From Bacteroidota bacterium (lineage in GTDB: Bacteria > Bacteroidota > Bacteroidia > Flavobacteriales > Weeksellaceae), in NCBI GenBank assembly GCA_023448955.1, contig JAEXJU010000027.1:1-5911 (forward strand): DNA of 5,911 nucleotides, in the 5' to 3' direction. The position numbers were made by a program, and so were the translations under genes. Of this stretch, positions 1 through 5,852 are shown in pieces (within the stretch, counting starts at the first letter, position 1; each line of letters begins with the position of its first letter). A model generated the notes under the pieces. It saw only the letters and a program-made list of their open reading frames with translations, made no database searches and was not told the origin of the DNA.

Positions 1-62
1 GCTTTGGCGGTTTCGGCGGTGGTGGAAGTTTTGGCGGCGGCGGCGCTTCTGGCGGATGGTAA
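1..62 (+). CDS. C-terminal end of a TPM-domain-like (YgcG family) protein, partial
   Basis: Only the last 19 codons and the TAA stop (60-62) are in the window; the gene begins to the left. The visible tail reads FGGFGGGGSFGGGGASGGW. A low-complexity glycine tail ending in GGGGASG(G/S)W is typical of TPM-domain (DUF477, YgcG-like) proteins. These are usually membrane-anchored, with a signal peptide, an exported TPM domain, one or two membrane segments and this glycine/serine tail, and in Bacteroidota they often sit beside lemA. The coding frame is supported by the unbroken glycine pattern and by the stop lying just before a terminator. The catalytic or binding part cannot be seen, so the family is inferred from the tail alone. 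Another glycine-rich membrane protein is possible. Confidence 0.62.
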   Translation, partial: FGGFGGGGSFGGGGASGGW

Positions 63-115
63 AATAGCTAATGGCAAGTAGCTTTTTTGCTTTTAGCTTC
101 GAAAAAGAGATAATA

Positions 116-140
116 AAACCCGGATTTTTTGTCCGGGTTT
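116..140. terminator. Intrinsic terminator between convergent genes, probably bidirectional
   Basis: A perfect 9-bp inverted repeat pairs AAACCCGGA (116-124) with TCCGGGTTT (132-140) around a 7-base loop (125-131). On the plus strand the stem ends in TTT followed by AATTT. On the minus strand the opposite arm ends in TTTT followed by ATTATC. It lies 53 bases after the stop of the left-hand gene and 3 bases beyond the stop of the minus-strand endonuclease gene, so it can serve both convergent transcripts. The T-tract is short in both directions, so efficiency is uncertain. Confidence 0.8.
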
Positions 141-143
141 AAT

Positions 144-1013
144 TTATAGATTTTTAAACCAATCATTTTTGACTTTGACTTCTTCTACTAATTCAACATT
201 TACTCCTAATCTTAATTCTTTAAGTTTTTCGGCGAATTCATTACCATCAATTAAATCAATTTGTTTAGCACCATCTCTTCTTGCTTCTTTTTTTGCTTCT
301 TTACTAAAACTTCCTGTTGTCATTATTAATCCCTTCTCTGCTCTGCCGTCCATAGCTCCTCTAAAATCTCTTATTACAGATGGCGAGACAGTACCTTGAT
401 ATCTTTTTGATTGAAAGACAACATGGAATGAAAGTACTTGTCCAATTTTTAGTATTCCTTTTCCATCAATTCCTCCATCATTTGATTTTCCAGTAACCTC
501 AACATTTGTAAATCCAAGTTCTCTCAATAGTCTTTGGCAAAGGCGTTCAAATTGAGCAGGTTCAATATTTCTTATAGATTCAAGCAATTTATCTTGCCAG
601 GTAAACTCTTCAATTTCTGCGGGTTTATCATCAATATTTGGTGTGTTTTTTTCTAAATTCTTATCTGTTTTTTCTAGTCTTTCCTCCTTATCTTTTTTTA
701 CTACAAATTTTTTTACTTTTTCTTTATTTACTTCATTTGTATTTTTACCTTCTTCAGTTAAAGCCCAAACTCCTCTCGAAGAATTTTCCAACAATCCAAA
801 ACGTTTTAAATAATTTCTTGCCCAAGCGAGTCTGTATGTTAGTTTTGTTGTACTCTCTCGATGAATCTCATTAATTGCTTCCTCTTGTAGATTAAGAATT
901 TTTATGATTTCATCTTCAATTTCAGAAACTGAACCCGAATTACCAAGATTTTTGATTGCTTTTAGTGTAGGATTAAATAAATCATCATATTTAAATTTAA
1001 AGTATTTGTCCAT
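144..1013 (-). CDS. mrr: Mrr-family restriction endonuclease (probable type IV), stand-alone
   Basis: This encodes a 289-residue protein with the two-domain layout of Mrr enzymes. Residues about 8-92 form an N-terminal winged-helix Mrr_N-like domain (FNPTLKAIKNLGNSGS near the start, GVWALTEEGK near the end). Residues 93-135 are a very charged Lys/Glu/Asp linker. Residues about 140-262 are the Mrr_cat nuclease domain. Its PD-(D/E)xK-type active site is visible: FERLCQRLL (155-163), NDGGIDG (178-184, probable metal ligand D183) and FQSKRY (200-205, Q201 and K203). Mrr enzymes cut DNA carrying certain methylated bases. No methyltransferase or specificity subunit is in view, which fits a type IV role. 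The ATG at 1011-1013 is preferred because the Mrr_N domain starts right after it. An in-frame ATG at 1182-1184 would add 57 hydrophobic, unrelated residues and overlap the divergent neighbour. Hand counts of 60-base blocks give about 28-30% GC here, against 37-53% in blocks of the genes to the right, suggesting horizontal acquisition. All key residues are present, so it is probably active; the recognised modification cannot be predicted. Confidence 0.9.
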   Translation of the reverse strand: MDKYFKFKYDDLFNPTLKAIKNLGNSGSVSEIEDEIIKILNLQEEAINEIHRESTTKLTYRLAWARNYLKRFGLLENSSRGVWALTEEGKNTNEVNKEKVKKFVVKKDKEERLEKTDKNLEKNTPNIDDKPAEIEEFTWQDKLLESIRNIEPAQFERLCQRLLRELGFTNVEVTGKSNDGGIDGKGILKIGQVLSFHVVFQSKRYQGTVSPSVIRDFRGAMDGRAEKGLIMTTGSFSKEAKKEARRDGAKQIDLIDGNEFAEKLKELRLGVNVELVEEVKVKNDWFKNL

Positions 1014-1043
1014 TATTAGTTTTTTTGATTTGTAAAATATTTT

Positions 1044-1074
1044 CAAATATCCCAAAATAATCCTCATCCACAAA
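1044..1074 (-). promoter_or_regulatory. Candidate Bacteroidota-type promoter for mrr
   Basis: Read on the minus strand, TTTG (1071-1074) is followed after 19 bases by GATATTTG (1044-1051), which matches the Bacteroidota -7 consensus TAnnTTTG at all but the first base. Transcription would start near 1037-1040, leaving a leader of about 25 bases rich in A and without a Shine-Dalgarno motif, as is usual in this phylum. An alternative pair, TTG (1083-1085) and TTATTTTG (1053-1060) spaced by 22 bases, is nearly as good. In DNA this AT-rich such matches arise easily. Confidence 0.35.
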
Positions 1075-1104
1075 ATTATTCTCAATTTCGTAATGGTCTG
1101 AATC

Positions 1105-1135
1105 TTGATTTCAAAGGAAAAAATCACTATTTTTA
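1105..1135 (+). promoter_or_regulatory. Candidate promoter for the kefF-kefC operon
   Basis: TTG (1105-1107) is followed after 20 bases by TATTTTTA (1128-1135), a 7-of-8 match to the -7 box TAnnTTTG. Transcription would begin around 1140-1143, giving a very short leader of about 8-11 bases before the TTG start codon at 1151. The position is right for the only gene start on this strand in the region, and a similar box precedes the M3 peptidase gene. Confidence 0.4.
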
Positions 1136-1150
1136 CGAAAATCGAGATTC

Positions 1151-1675
1151 TTGAAAAAAACACTGGTTCTTTTTGCGCATCCATATTTCGAACATTCTAC
1201 CACCAACGTAAGATTGCTGGAATGTTACGAAGCTATGGATAATGTGACACTCCGAGACCTTTATGAAGATTATCCCGATTTTCATATTCAGCCGTTCCGG
1301 GAACGAAAGCGGATTGTACAGTATGACAGGATTATTTTCCATTTTCCGATCATCTGGTTTGGTTTGCCTCCTTTATTGAAACTCTGGATAGATGAGGTTT
1401 TTGATATGCGGTGGATTTCCGAAACCGGCCTTAATATCCTTTCCGGAAAAGATGCTCTGATAGTAACCAGTGTTGGCGGAAGAGAAGTGAATTATGCCCC
1501 GGACGGAAAATTTAAAACAACTATCGCAGAGTTACTGTCAGGGCTCAGAGTTTCTCTGGATGTGAACAGTATTGAGCTAAAGAAAATACACGTGATTTAT
1601 AATGCCGACAACCTATCGGAAGAGGAACTGGAGTTCCAATGTCAGGAATTATCAGAAACTTTAAAATTGAAATAG
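1151..1675 (+). CDS. kefF: KefF/KefG-like ancillary NAD(P)H oxidoreductase (flavodoxin fold)
   Basis: This is a 174-residue flavodoxin_2 (NQO1-like) protein, close to the roughly 176 residues of E. coli KefF. FMN is expected to bind through the N-terminal LFAHPYFEHSTTN segment (7-19) and the SVGG loop (107-110). The family signature PIIWFGLPPLLKLWIDEVF lies at 66-84, and LYEDYPDF (37-44) matches KefF well from memory. In E. coli, KefF is a cytoplasmic quinone oxidoreductase that docks on KefC and is needed for full K+ efflux activity. The start is TTG at 1151: the frame is closed upstream by TGA at 1106-1108 with no ATG between, and the first in-frame ATG (codon 29) would remove the first strand and FMN loop. 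The next gene begins directly after the TAG stop (TAGATG), implying one transcript and coupled translation. Its partner is strictly KefC/KefB-like, so kefF or kefG would both be reasonable names; true orthology is not proven. Confidence 0.88.
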   Translation: MKKTLVLFAHPYFEHSTTNVRLLECYEAMDNVTLRDLYEDYPDFHIQPFRERKRIVQYDRIIFHFPIIWFGLPPLLKLWIDEVFDMRWISETGLNILSGKDALIVTSVGGREVNYAPDGKFKTTIAELLSGLRVSLDVNSIELKKIHVIYNADNLSEEELEFQCQELSETLKLK

Positions 1676-3526
1676 ATGCAGAATTCCATCGCAATGACCA
1701 TCCTGATTTTCCTTGGTGCTGCCATTGTTATGGTTCCGCTCGGGAAGAAGCTGGGATTGAGTTCTGTGATTGGCTATATTCTCGGTGGGATTCTGATTGG
1801 TCCGTTTTGTCTTCAACTTACAGGTAGGGATGCTGAAGATATTATGCACGCTTCGGAATTGGGCGTTGTGATGCTTCTGTTTTTGGTAGGACTGGAACTG
1901 GAGCCTCATAAACTTTGGCAGATCAGAAAAAGAATTCTCGGGTTAGGACTTAGTCAGATGCTTCTCAGTATTTTAGGGATTTTCTTTGTGTTTTATGTAG
2001 CAGGATTTGGATTAAAAAAATCACTGATCATATCGCTCTGTTTTGCAATGTCATCTACAGCGATTGTTTTACAGACTTTAAAAGAAAAGAATCTTTTCAG
2101 AACGGTAAGCGGAGAATCATCGTTTTCAATCTTATTATTTCAGGATATTGCTGTTATTCCGATTCTGGCACTGCTTCCATTTTTATCCAGATCCGAAAGC
2201 GCAGTTAAACAGGCAGAACATCAGGAAATTCTTCTGCAATATGTACCTGATTGGATGCAACCTTTCACAGTTATTTTTGGAGTTTTGATGTTAATACTAT
2301 TAGGGCGCTATATTTTTATTCCTTTTCTGAGATTTGTGTCGAAGTCTGGCTTAAATGAGTTGCTGACTGCTGCTTCATTATTTTTAGTAATAGGAGTTTC
2401 GGAACTGATGATCTCTGTGGGTCTGAGTCCGGCTTTAGGTGCTTTTATTGCTGGTGTAATGTTGGCCAACAGTGAGTTTCGCCACGAGTTGGAAAGCGAC
2501 ATCGATCCATTTAAAGGATTGTTGCTGGCGGTTTTCTTTGTTAGTGTAGGCGCTACAATCAACTTTAATATCATTGCAGAAAAACCGTTCTTTATTTTCT
2601 CGGCTGCATTTATTGTTTTGGCTATCAAAGCGGTTGTTCTTTTTGGAATCGGGAAATATTATAAAATGAATTATGAGCAAAGTTTTTTCCTGGCTTTTGC
2701 ATTATCTCAGGTTGGGGAATTTGCATTTGTTCTCGTTAATTTTGCAGCAAGTTTATATCTTATTGATTATCAAGCTAACTCAGAGCTGATGGCCATTGTT
2801 GCTATTACAATGTGCATTTCACCACTGCTTTTAATATTTAAAGAAAAAATTCTTGACGATCGTTTTATCACACAGAAGAACGAAGAGAATGCAGAGCTTG
2901 GGATTATTAAGCAAAGAAAAATTATCATAGTGGGTTTCGGATTTTTTGGGAGTACAGTCGGCCGTCTTCTGAAAGCCAATGGAATTCGGTCAACAGTTTT
3001 GGATAATGATCCGGACAGAGTAGCTTTGTTGAGATCTAACGGTTTTAATGTTTATTATGGCGATGCCACCAAACCTGCTCTACTGAGAGCAGCAGGAATC
3101 GAAGAAGCGGAATTGCTGGTGCTTTGTCTTGACGATATCGAAAAAAATAAATTTCTGGTAGATTATTGTAAAGAAAATTATCCGGATCTGAAAATATTTG
3201 TCAGAGCCAAAAACCGTTTGGATGCTTATGATTTCCTGAATAAGAATGTCAATAATATCTATCGTGAGACTTTGGGAACTGCTGTGGATATGGCCGTTGA
3301 TATCCTTCAGGAAAACGGGATGAGAAAATATACGGCACGCAGAATGGGAAAACGGTTTATGTTGATTGATAAAGCGATGACAAGGCGTCTAGCCAAAGAA
3401 AAAGATAAAGAAATGATAACCTTTACACTGAGGGAATCTCTGGAGCGTGAAGCAGAATTACTGGCTCTGGACAGTATTTCTTTTGAAGAAAATCATTGGA
3501 GTGGTGATGAGGATGAAGATAAATGA
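1676..3526 (+). CDS. kefC: KefB/KefC-type glutathione-gated K+/H+ antiporter (CPA2 family)
   Basis: This encodes a 616-residue inner-membrane protein. Residues about 5-390 form the Na+/H+-exchanger-type membrane domain with about a dozen hydrophobic segments. It includes LVGLELEP (70-77) and LFQDIAVIP (154-162), whose Q156-D157 is the expected ion-site pair. HELESDIDPFKG (270-281) matches the cytosolic regulatory loop HALESDIEPFKG of E. coli KefC almost exactly. Residues about 414-535 are an RCK/TrkA-N Rossmann domain with GFGFFG (420-425) and VLDND (441-445). A charged tail ends in DEDEDK. By analogy it exports K+ in exchange for H+ under electrophile stress, gated by glutathione or its adducts and enabled by the adjacent KefF-like protein. 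Against the E. coli KefC sequence as I recall it, glutathione ligands R416 and R516 are kept as R430 and R530, but N551 aligns with D565, so the thiol ligand may differ. The ATG directly follows the upstream TAG. kefB would be an equally fair name. Confidence 0.88.
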   Translation: MQNSIAMTILIFLGAAIVMVPLGKKLGLSSVIGYILGGILIGPFCLQLTGRDAEDIMHASELGVVMLLFLVGLELEPHKLWQIRKRILGLGLSQMLLSILGIFFVFYVAGFGLKKSLIISLCFAMSSTAIVLQTLKEKNLFRTVSGESSFSILLFQDIAVIPILALLPFLSRSESAVKQAEHQEILLQYVPDWMQPFTVIFGVLMLILLGRYIFIPFLRFVSKSGLNELLTAASLFLVIGVSELMISVGLSPALGAFIAGVMLANSEFRHELESDIDPFKGLLLAVFFVSVGATINFNIIAEKPFFIFSAAFIVLAIKAVVLFGIGKYYKMNYEQSFFLAFALSQVGEFAFVLVNFAASLYLIDYQANSELMAIVAITMCISPLLLIFKEKILDDRFITQKNEENAELGIIKQRKIIIVGFGFFGSTVGRLLKANGIRSTVLDNDPDRVALLRSNGFNVYYGDATKPALLRAAGIEEAELLVLCLDDIEKNKFLVDYCKENYPDLKIFVRAKNRLDAYDFLNKNVNNIYRETLGTAVDMAVDILQENGMRKYTARRMGKRFMLIDKAMTRRLAKEKDKEMITFTLRESLEREAELLALDSISFEENHWSGDEDEDK

Positions 3527-3535
3527 ATAACTTCA

Positions 3536-3568
3536 TTGATACTATTTCATCACTTTTCCTTATTTTTA
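3536..3568 (+). promoter_or_regulatory. Candidate promoter for the M3 peptidase gene
   Basis: In the 61-base gap after the antiporter gene, TTG (3536-3538) and TATTTTTA (3561-3568) are spaced by 22 bases. The second box is identical to that upstream of the kefF-like gene and matches TAnnTTTG except at the last base. Transcription would start near 3574, about 14 bases before the ATG. No convincing terminator lies in the gap, so read-through from the antiporter gene is also likely. Confidence 0.33.
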
Positions 3569-3587
3569 GTCCTCAAATTTTGTATCA

Positions 3588-5726
3588 ATGAAGAACATAA
3601 AAATGTCTTTGCTAATCGTATTTATTGCATTCAATTCTGTAACTACGATGACATCCGCACAGCAGAAAAAACAATCTGCAACCACTCAACAATCTATGAA
3701 AAATAATCCTTTCCTCAGAAAAAGTCCGCTGCAATATCAGGCACCGGAATTTGATAAAATCAAAGATGAACATTTCAAGCCGGCCTTCGATTATGGTTTG
3801 AAGGAGCAGTTGGCTAACATCGATAAAATTATCAATAATCCGGCTGCTCCTACTTTCGACAATACAGTTTTGGCGTTGGAAAACAGCGGTGAAGTTTTAG
3901 GAAGAGCTACAATACTTTTTTATAATCTCACAGGATCCAATACTAAAGATTATCTGCAAAAAGTAGAGGAGGAGTATGCACCTGTTTTTGCTGCGCATTC
4001 TGATAAGATTAATCTTGATGAAAAGCTTTACAAAAGAATAAAAGCCATAAAAACAGATCAACTGGATGCGGAAAGCAAAAGACTGGTGGAGTATTACATC
4101 CAGAATTTTGAATTAGCCGGAGCCAATCTTTCTGCTGAGAATAAAGAAAAATTAAAAGAAATCAATCAACAGCTGGCCACATTGTCTACTCAATTCAGCA
4201 ATAAACTTTTGGAAGCAAGAAAAAAAGGCGCAGTTCTGATTTCTGATGTTAAAGAACTGGATGGATTGTCTGCTGATGAATTGGCTGCTGCAGCAACAGA
4301 TGCGGAACAGGCCGGGCAGAAAGGAAAATATCTTTTGGCGCTGCAAAACACCACTCAGCAACCATTGTTACAAAACCTTAAGAACAGGGAAACAAGAGAA
4401 AAACTCTTCAGAGCTTCCTGGACAAGAGCTGAGAAAGGCGATGCGAATGATACGCGTGAAACGATTGAGAAATTAGCTAAACTAAGATTGCAGAAAGCAC
4501 AGTTGTTTGGTAAAAAGAATTTTGCGGAATGGAGCCTGCAGGATCAGATGGCAAAAACACCGGAAGCCGCAATGGGACTTCTGGCACAATTAGCAAAGCC
4601 TGCTGTAGAAACGGCATACCGCGAAACTAAAGAAATTCAGGAAGTGATTGATGCCCAGAAAGGTGGCTTTGGTGTTCATGCCTGGGACTGGAATTTTTAT
4701 TCAGAACAAGTCAGAAAAGCCAAATATGACTTGGACGAAAATGAAATCAAACCTTACTTTGAAGTAACTACAGTTCTTGAAAAGGGTGTTTTTTATGCAG
4801 CAGAAAAGTTCTATGGCATCACTTTTAAAGTGAGAAAAGATCTTCCGGTGTATCATCCCGATGTGGTAGCTTACGAAGTGTTTGACAGAGACGGAAAGTC
4901 ACTTGCACTTTATTATCTCGATTTCTATACCAGAAGTAATAAAAGCGGTGGAGCGTGGATGAACAATTTTGTACCACAATCCCATCTTCTCGGACAGAAA
5001 CCGGTAATTGTCAACGTATTTAACTATCAGAAACCCGCTGCCGGAAAACCATCTCTGATATCTTATGATGATGTAGAAACAATGTTCCACGAATTCGGGC
5101 ACACACTTCACGGTCTTTTTGCAGATCAGAAGTACGTTTCTATTTCCGGGACCAATACGCCGAGGGATTTTGTGGAATTTCCTTCACAGATCAATGAACA
5201 TTTTGCACTGGAGCCGGAGATTCTTAAAAATTACGCATTACATTATCAAACCAAACAGCCGATGCCTCAGGCTTTGATTGATAAAATCAAAAAGGCTGCT
5301 AATTTTAACCAAGGTTATGCGACCACCGAATTGGTAGCTGCTGCAACTCTGGATATGAGCTGGCACACGGTGACTGATGAAAAACAATTAATTCCTGTTC
5401 TGGATTTTGAAAAAGAAGCGCTGAACAAATACGGATTATTAGTTCCGCAGGTTCCGCCAAGATACCACACACCATATTTTGCGCATATCTGGGGAGGTGG
5501 TTATTCAGCGGGTTACTACGCATATCTTTGGTCAGAAACGCTGGATTCCGATGCCTGGGAATGGATTAAAGCCAACGGTGGTTTGACAAGAGAAAACGGT
5601 GACCGATTCAGAAAATATATTCTTTCTGTGGGTAACAGTGTAGATCTGAACAAAGCTTTTGAAGCCTTTACAGGGCATAAAGCTGATATTAAACCATTGC
5701 TCAGAAGCAGAGGCTTTATCAAATAA
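3588..5726 (+). CDS. dcp: Exported M3-family zinc metallopeptidase, dipeptidyl carboxypeptidase type
   Basis: This is a 712-residue protein of peptidase family M3A, of the Dcp type (E. coli Dcp is about 680). Dcp removes dipeptides from the C-terminus of peptides. A signal peptide is visible: MKNIK, a hydrophobic core LLIVFIAF (8-15) and a likely cleavage after TSA (22-24). A Gln/Lys/Ser/Thr-rich spacer follows (25-38), then NPFLRKSPLQYQAPEFDKIK (40-59), a stretch typical of Dcp proteins. No lipobox cysteine is present, so a soluble periplasmic enzyme is inferred. The zinc site is HEFGH (501-505) with H501 and H505 as ligands, E502 catalytic and E530 in FVEFPSQ the third ligand. The H505-E530 spacing of 25 equals that of E. 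coli Dcp. The substrate-side loop RYHTPYFAHIWGGGYSAGYY lies at 625-644. No key residue is missing. An alternative ATG at codon 6 would still leave an export signal. Oligopeptidase A is a less likely family member because the N-terminal pattern is Dcp-like. Confidence 0.92.
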   Translation: MKNIKMSLLIVFIAFNSVTTMTSAQQKKQSATTQQSMKNNPFLRKSPLQYQAPEFDKIKDEHFKPAFDYGLKEQLANIDKIINNPAAPTFDNTVLALENSGEVLGRATILFYNLTGSNTKDYLQKVEEEYAPVFAAHSDKINLDEKLYKRIKAIKTDQLDAESKRLVEYYIQNFELAGANLSAENKEKLKEINQQLATLSTQFSNKLLEARKKGAVLISDVKELDGLSADELAAAATDAEQAGQKGKYLLALQNTTQQPLLQNLKNRETREKLFRASWTRAEKGDANDTRETIEKLAKLRLQKAQLFGKKNFAEWSLQDQMAKTPEAAMGLLAQLAKPAVETAYRETKEIQEVIDAQKGGFGVHAWDWNFYSEQVRKAKYDLDENEIKPYFEVTTVLEKGVFYAAEKFYGITFKVRKDLPVYHPDVVAYEVFDRDGKSLALYYLDFYTRSNKSGGAWMNNFVPQSHLLGQKPVIVNVFNYQKPAAGKPSLISYDDVETMFHEFGHTLHGLFADQKYVSISGTNTPRDFVEFPSQINEHFALEPEILKNYALHYQTKQPMPQALIDKIKKAANFNQGYATTELVAAATLDMSWHTVTDEKQLIPVLDFEKEALNKYGLLVPQVPPRYHTPYFAHIWGGGYSAGYYAYLWSETLDSDAWEWIKANGGLTRENGDRFRKYILSVGNSVDLNKAFEAFTGHKADIKPLLRSRGFIK

Positions 5727-5736
5727 AGATTTAAAT

Positions 5737-5771
5737 AAAAAAACGTTTCCAATTCGGAAGCGTTTTTTTTT
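5737..5771. terminator. Strong intrinsic terminator after the M3 peptidase gene
   Basis: A 14-bp stem (5737-5750 with 5756-5769, one G-U pair at 5746/5760) encloses the 5-base loop AATTC. The GC-containing core CG.TTCC/GGAAGCG is followed by an uninterrupted run of T through 5771. It begins 10 bases after the TAA stop and should end the dcp transcript. The left arm starts with seven A residues, so it would also work for a transcript arriving on the minus strand. Confidence 0.88.
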
Positions 5772-5787
5772 AAAATTTGAAATAAAA

Positions 5788-5850
5788 AGGTTAGTTCGAT
5801 TTGTTTAATATCAAAACGAGATATTTTTTTGATTATCTGTTTATTAACCT
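5788..5850. other. Non-coding AT-rich stretch with nested weak inverted repeats
   Basis: No open frame of interest is present. AGGTTAGT (5788-5795) can pair with ATTAACCT (5843-5850), 8 pairs including one G-T. Inside it, AATATC (5807-5812) pairs with GATATT (5820-5825) around a 7-base loop, and a T run extends through 5830. The inner hairpin resembles a weak plus-strand terminator but has no GC-rich core. It may simply be chance structure in AT-rich DNA. Confidence 0.25.
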
Positions 5851-5852
5851 AA

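Noticed and set aside
66..88. Small hairpin AGCTA/TAGCT with an 8-base loop followed by T residues
   Set aside because: Only 5 weak pairs. The terminator at 116-140 is far stronger and explains the 3' end, though a weak auxiliary role is possible.
638..874. Leu/Phe-rich plus-strand open frame opposite the endonuclease gene
   Set aside because: It is antisense to the charged linker and N-domain of a well-supported gene. The hydrophobicity only reflects the complement of Lys/Glu codons, and no homology is recognised.
1014..1184. N-terminal extension of the minus-strand endonuclease gene to the ATG at 1182-1184
   Set aside because: It would add 57 unrelated hydrophobic residues and overlap the divergent kefF-like gene and its promoter region. 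The Mrr_N domain begins right after the internal ATG at 1011-1013.
1639..1827. Plus-strand open frame overlapping the KefF-like/antiporter junction
   Set aside because: It lies out of frame inside two well-supported genes and shows no family resemblance.
3522..3537. AATGAA/TTCATT hairpin at the antiporter stop codon as a terminator
   Set aside because: Six AT-rich pairs with a 4-base loop and no T-tract directly after it, so termination is unlikely.
4246..4476. Plus-strand open frame inside the M3 peptidase gene
   Set aside because: Shadow frame within a conserved Dcp-type sequence; no independent start signal.
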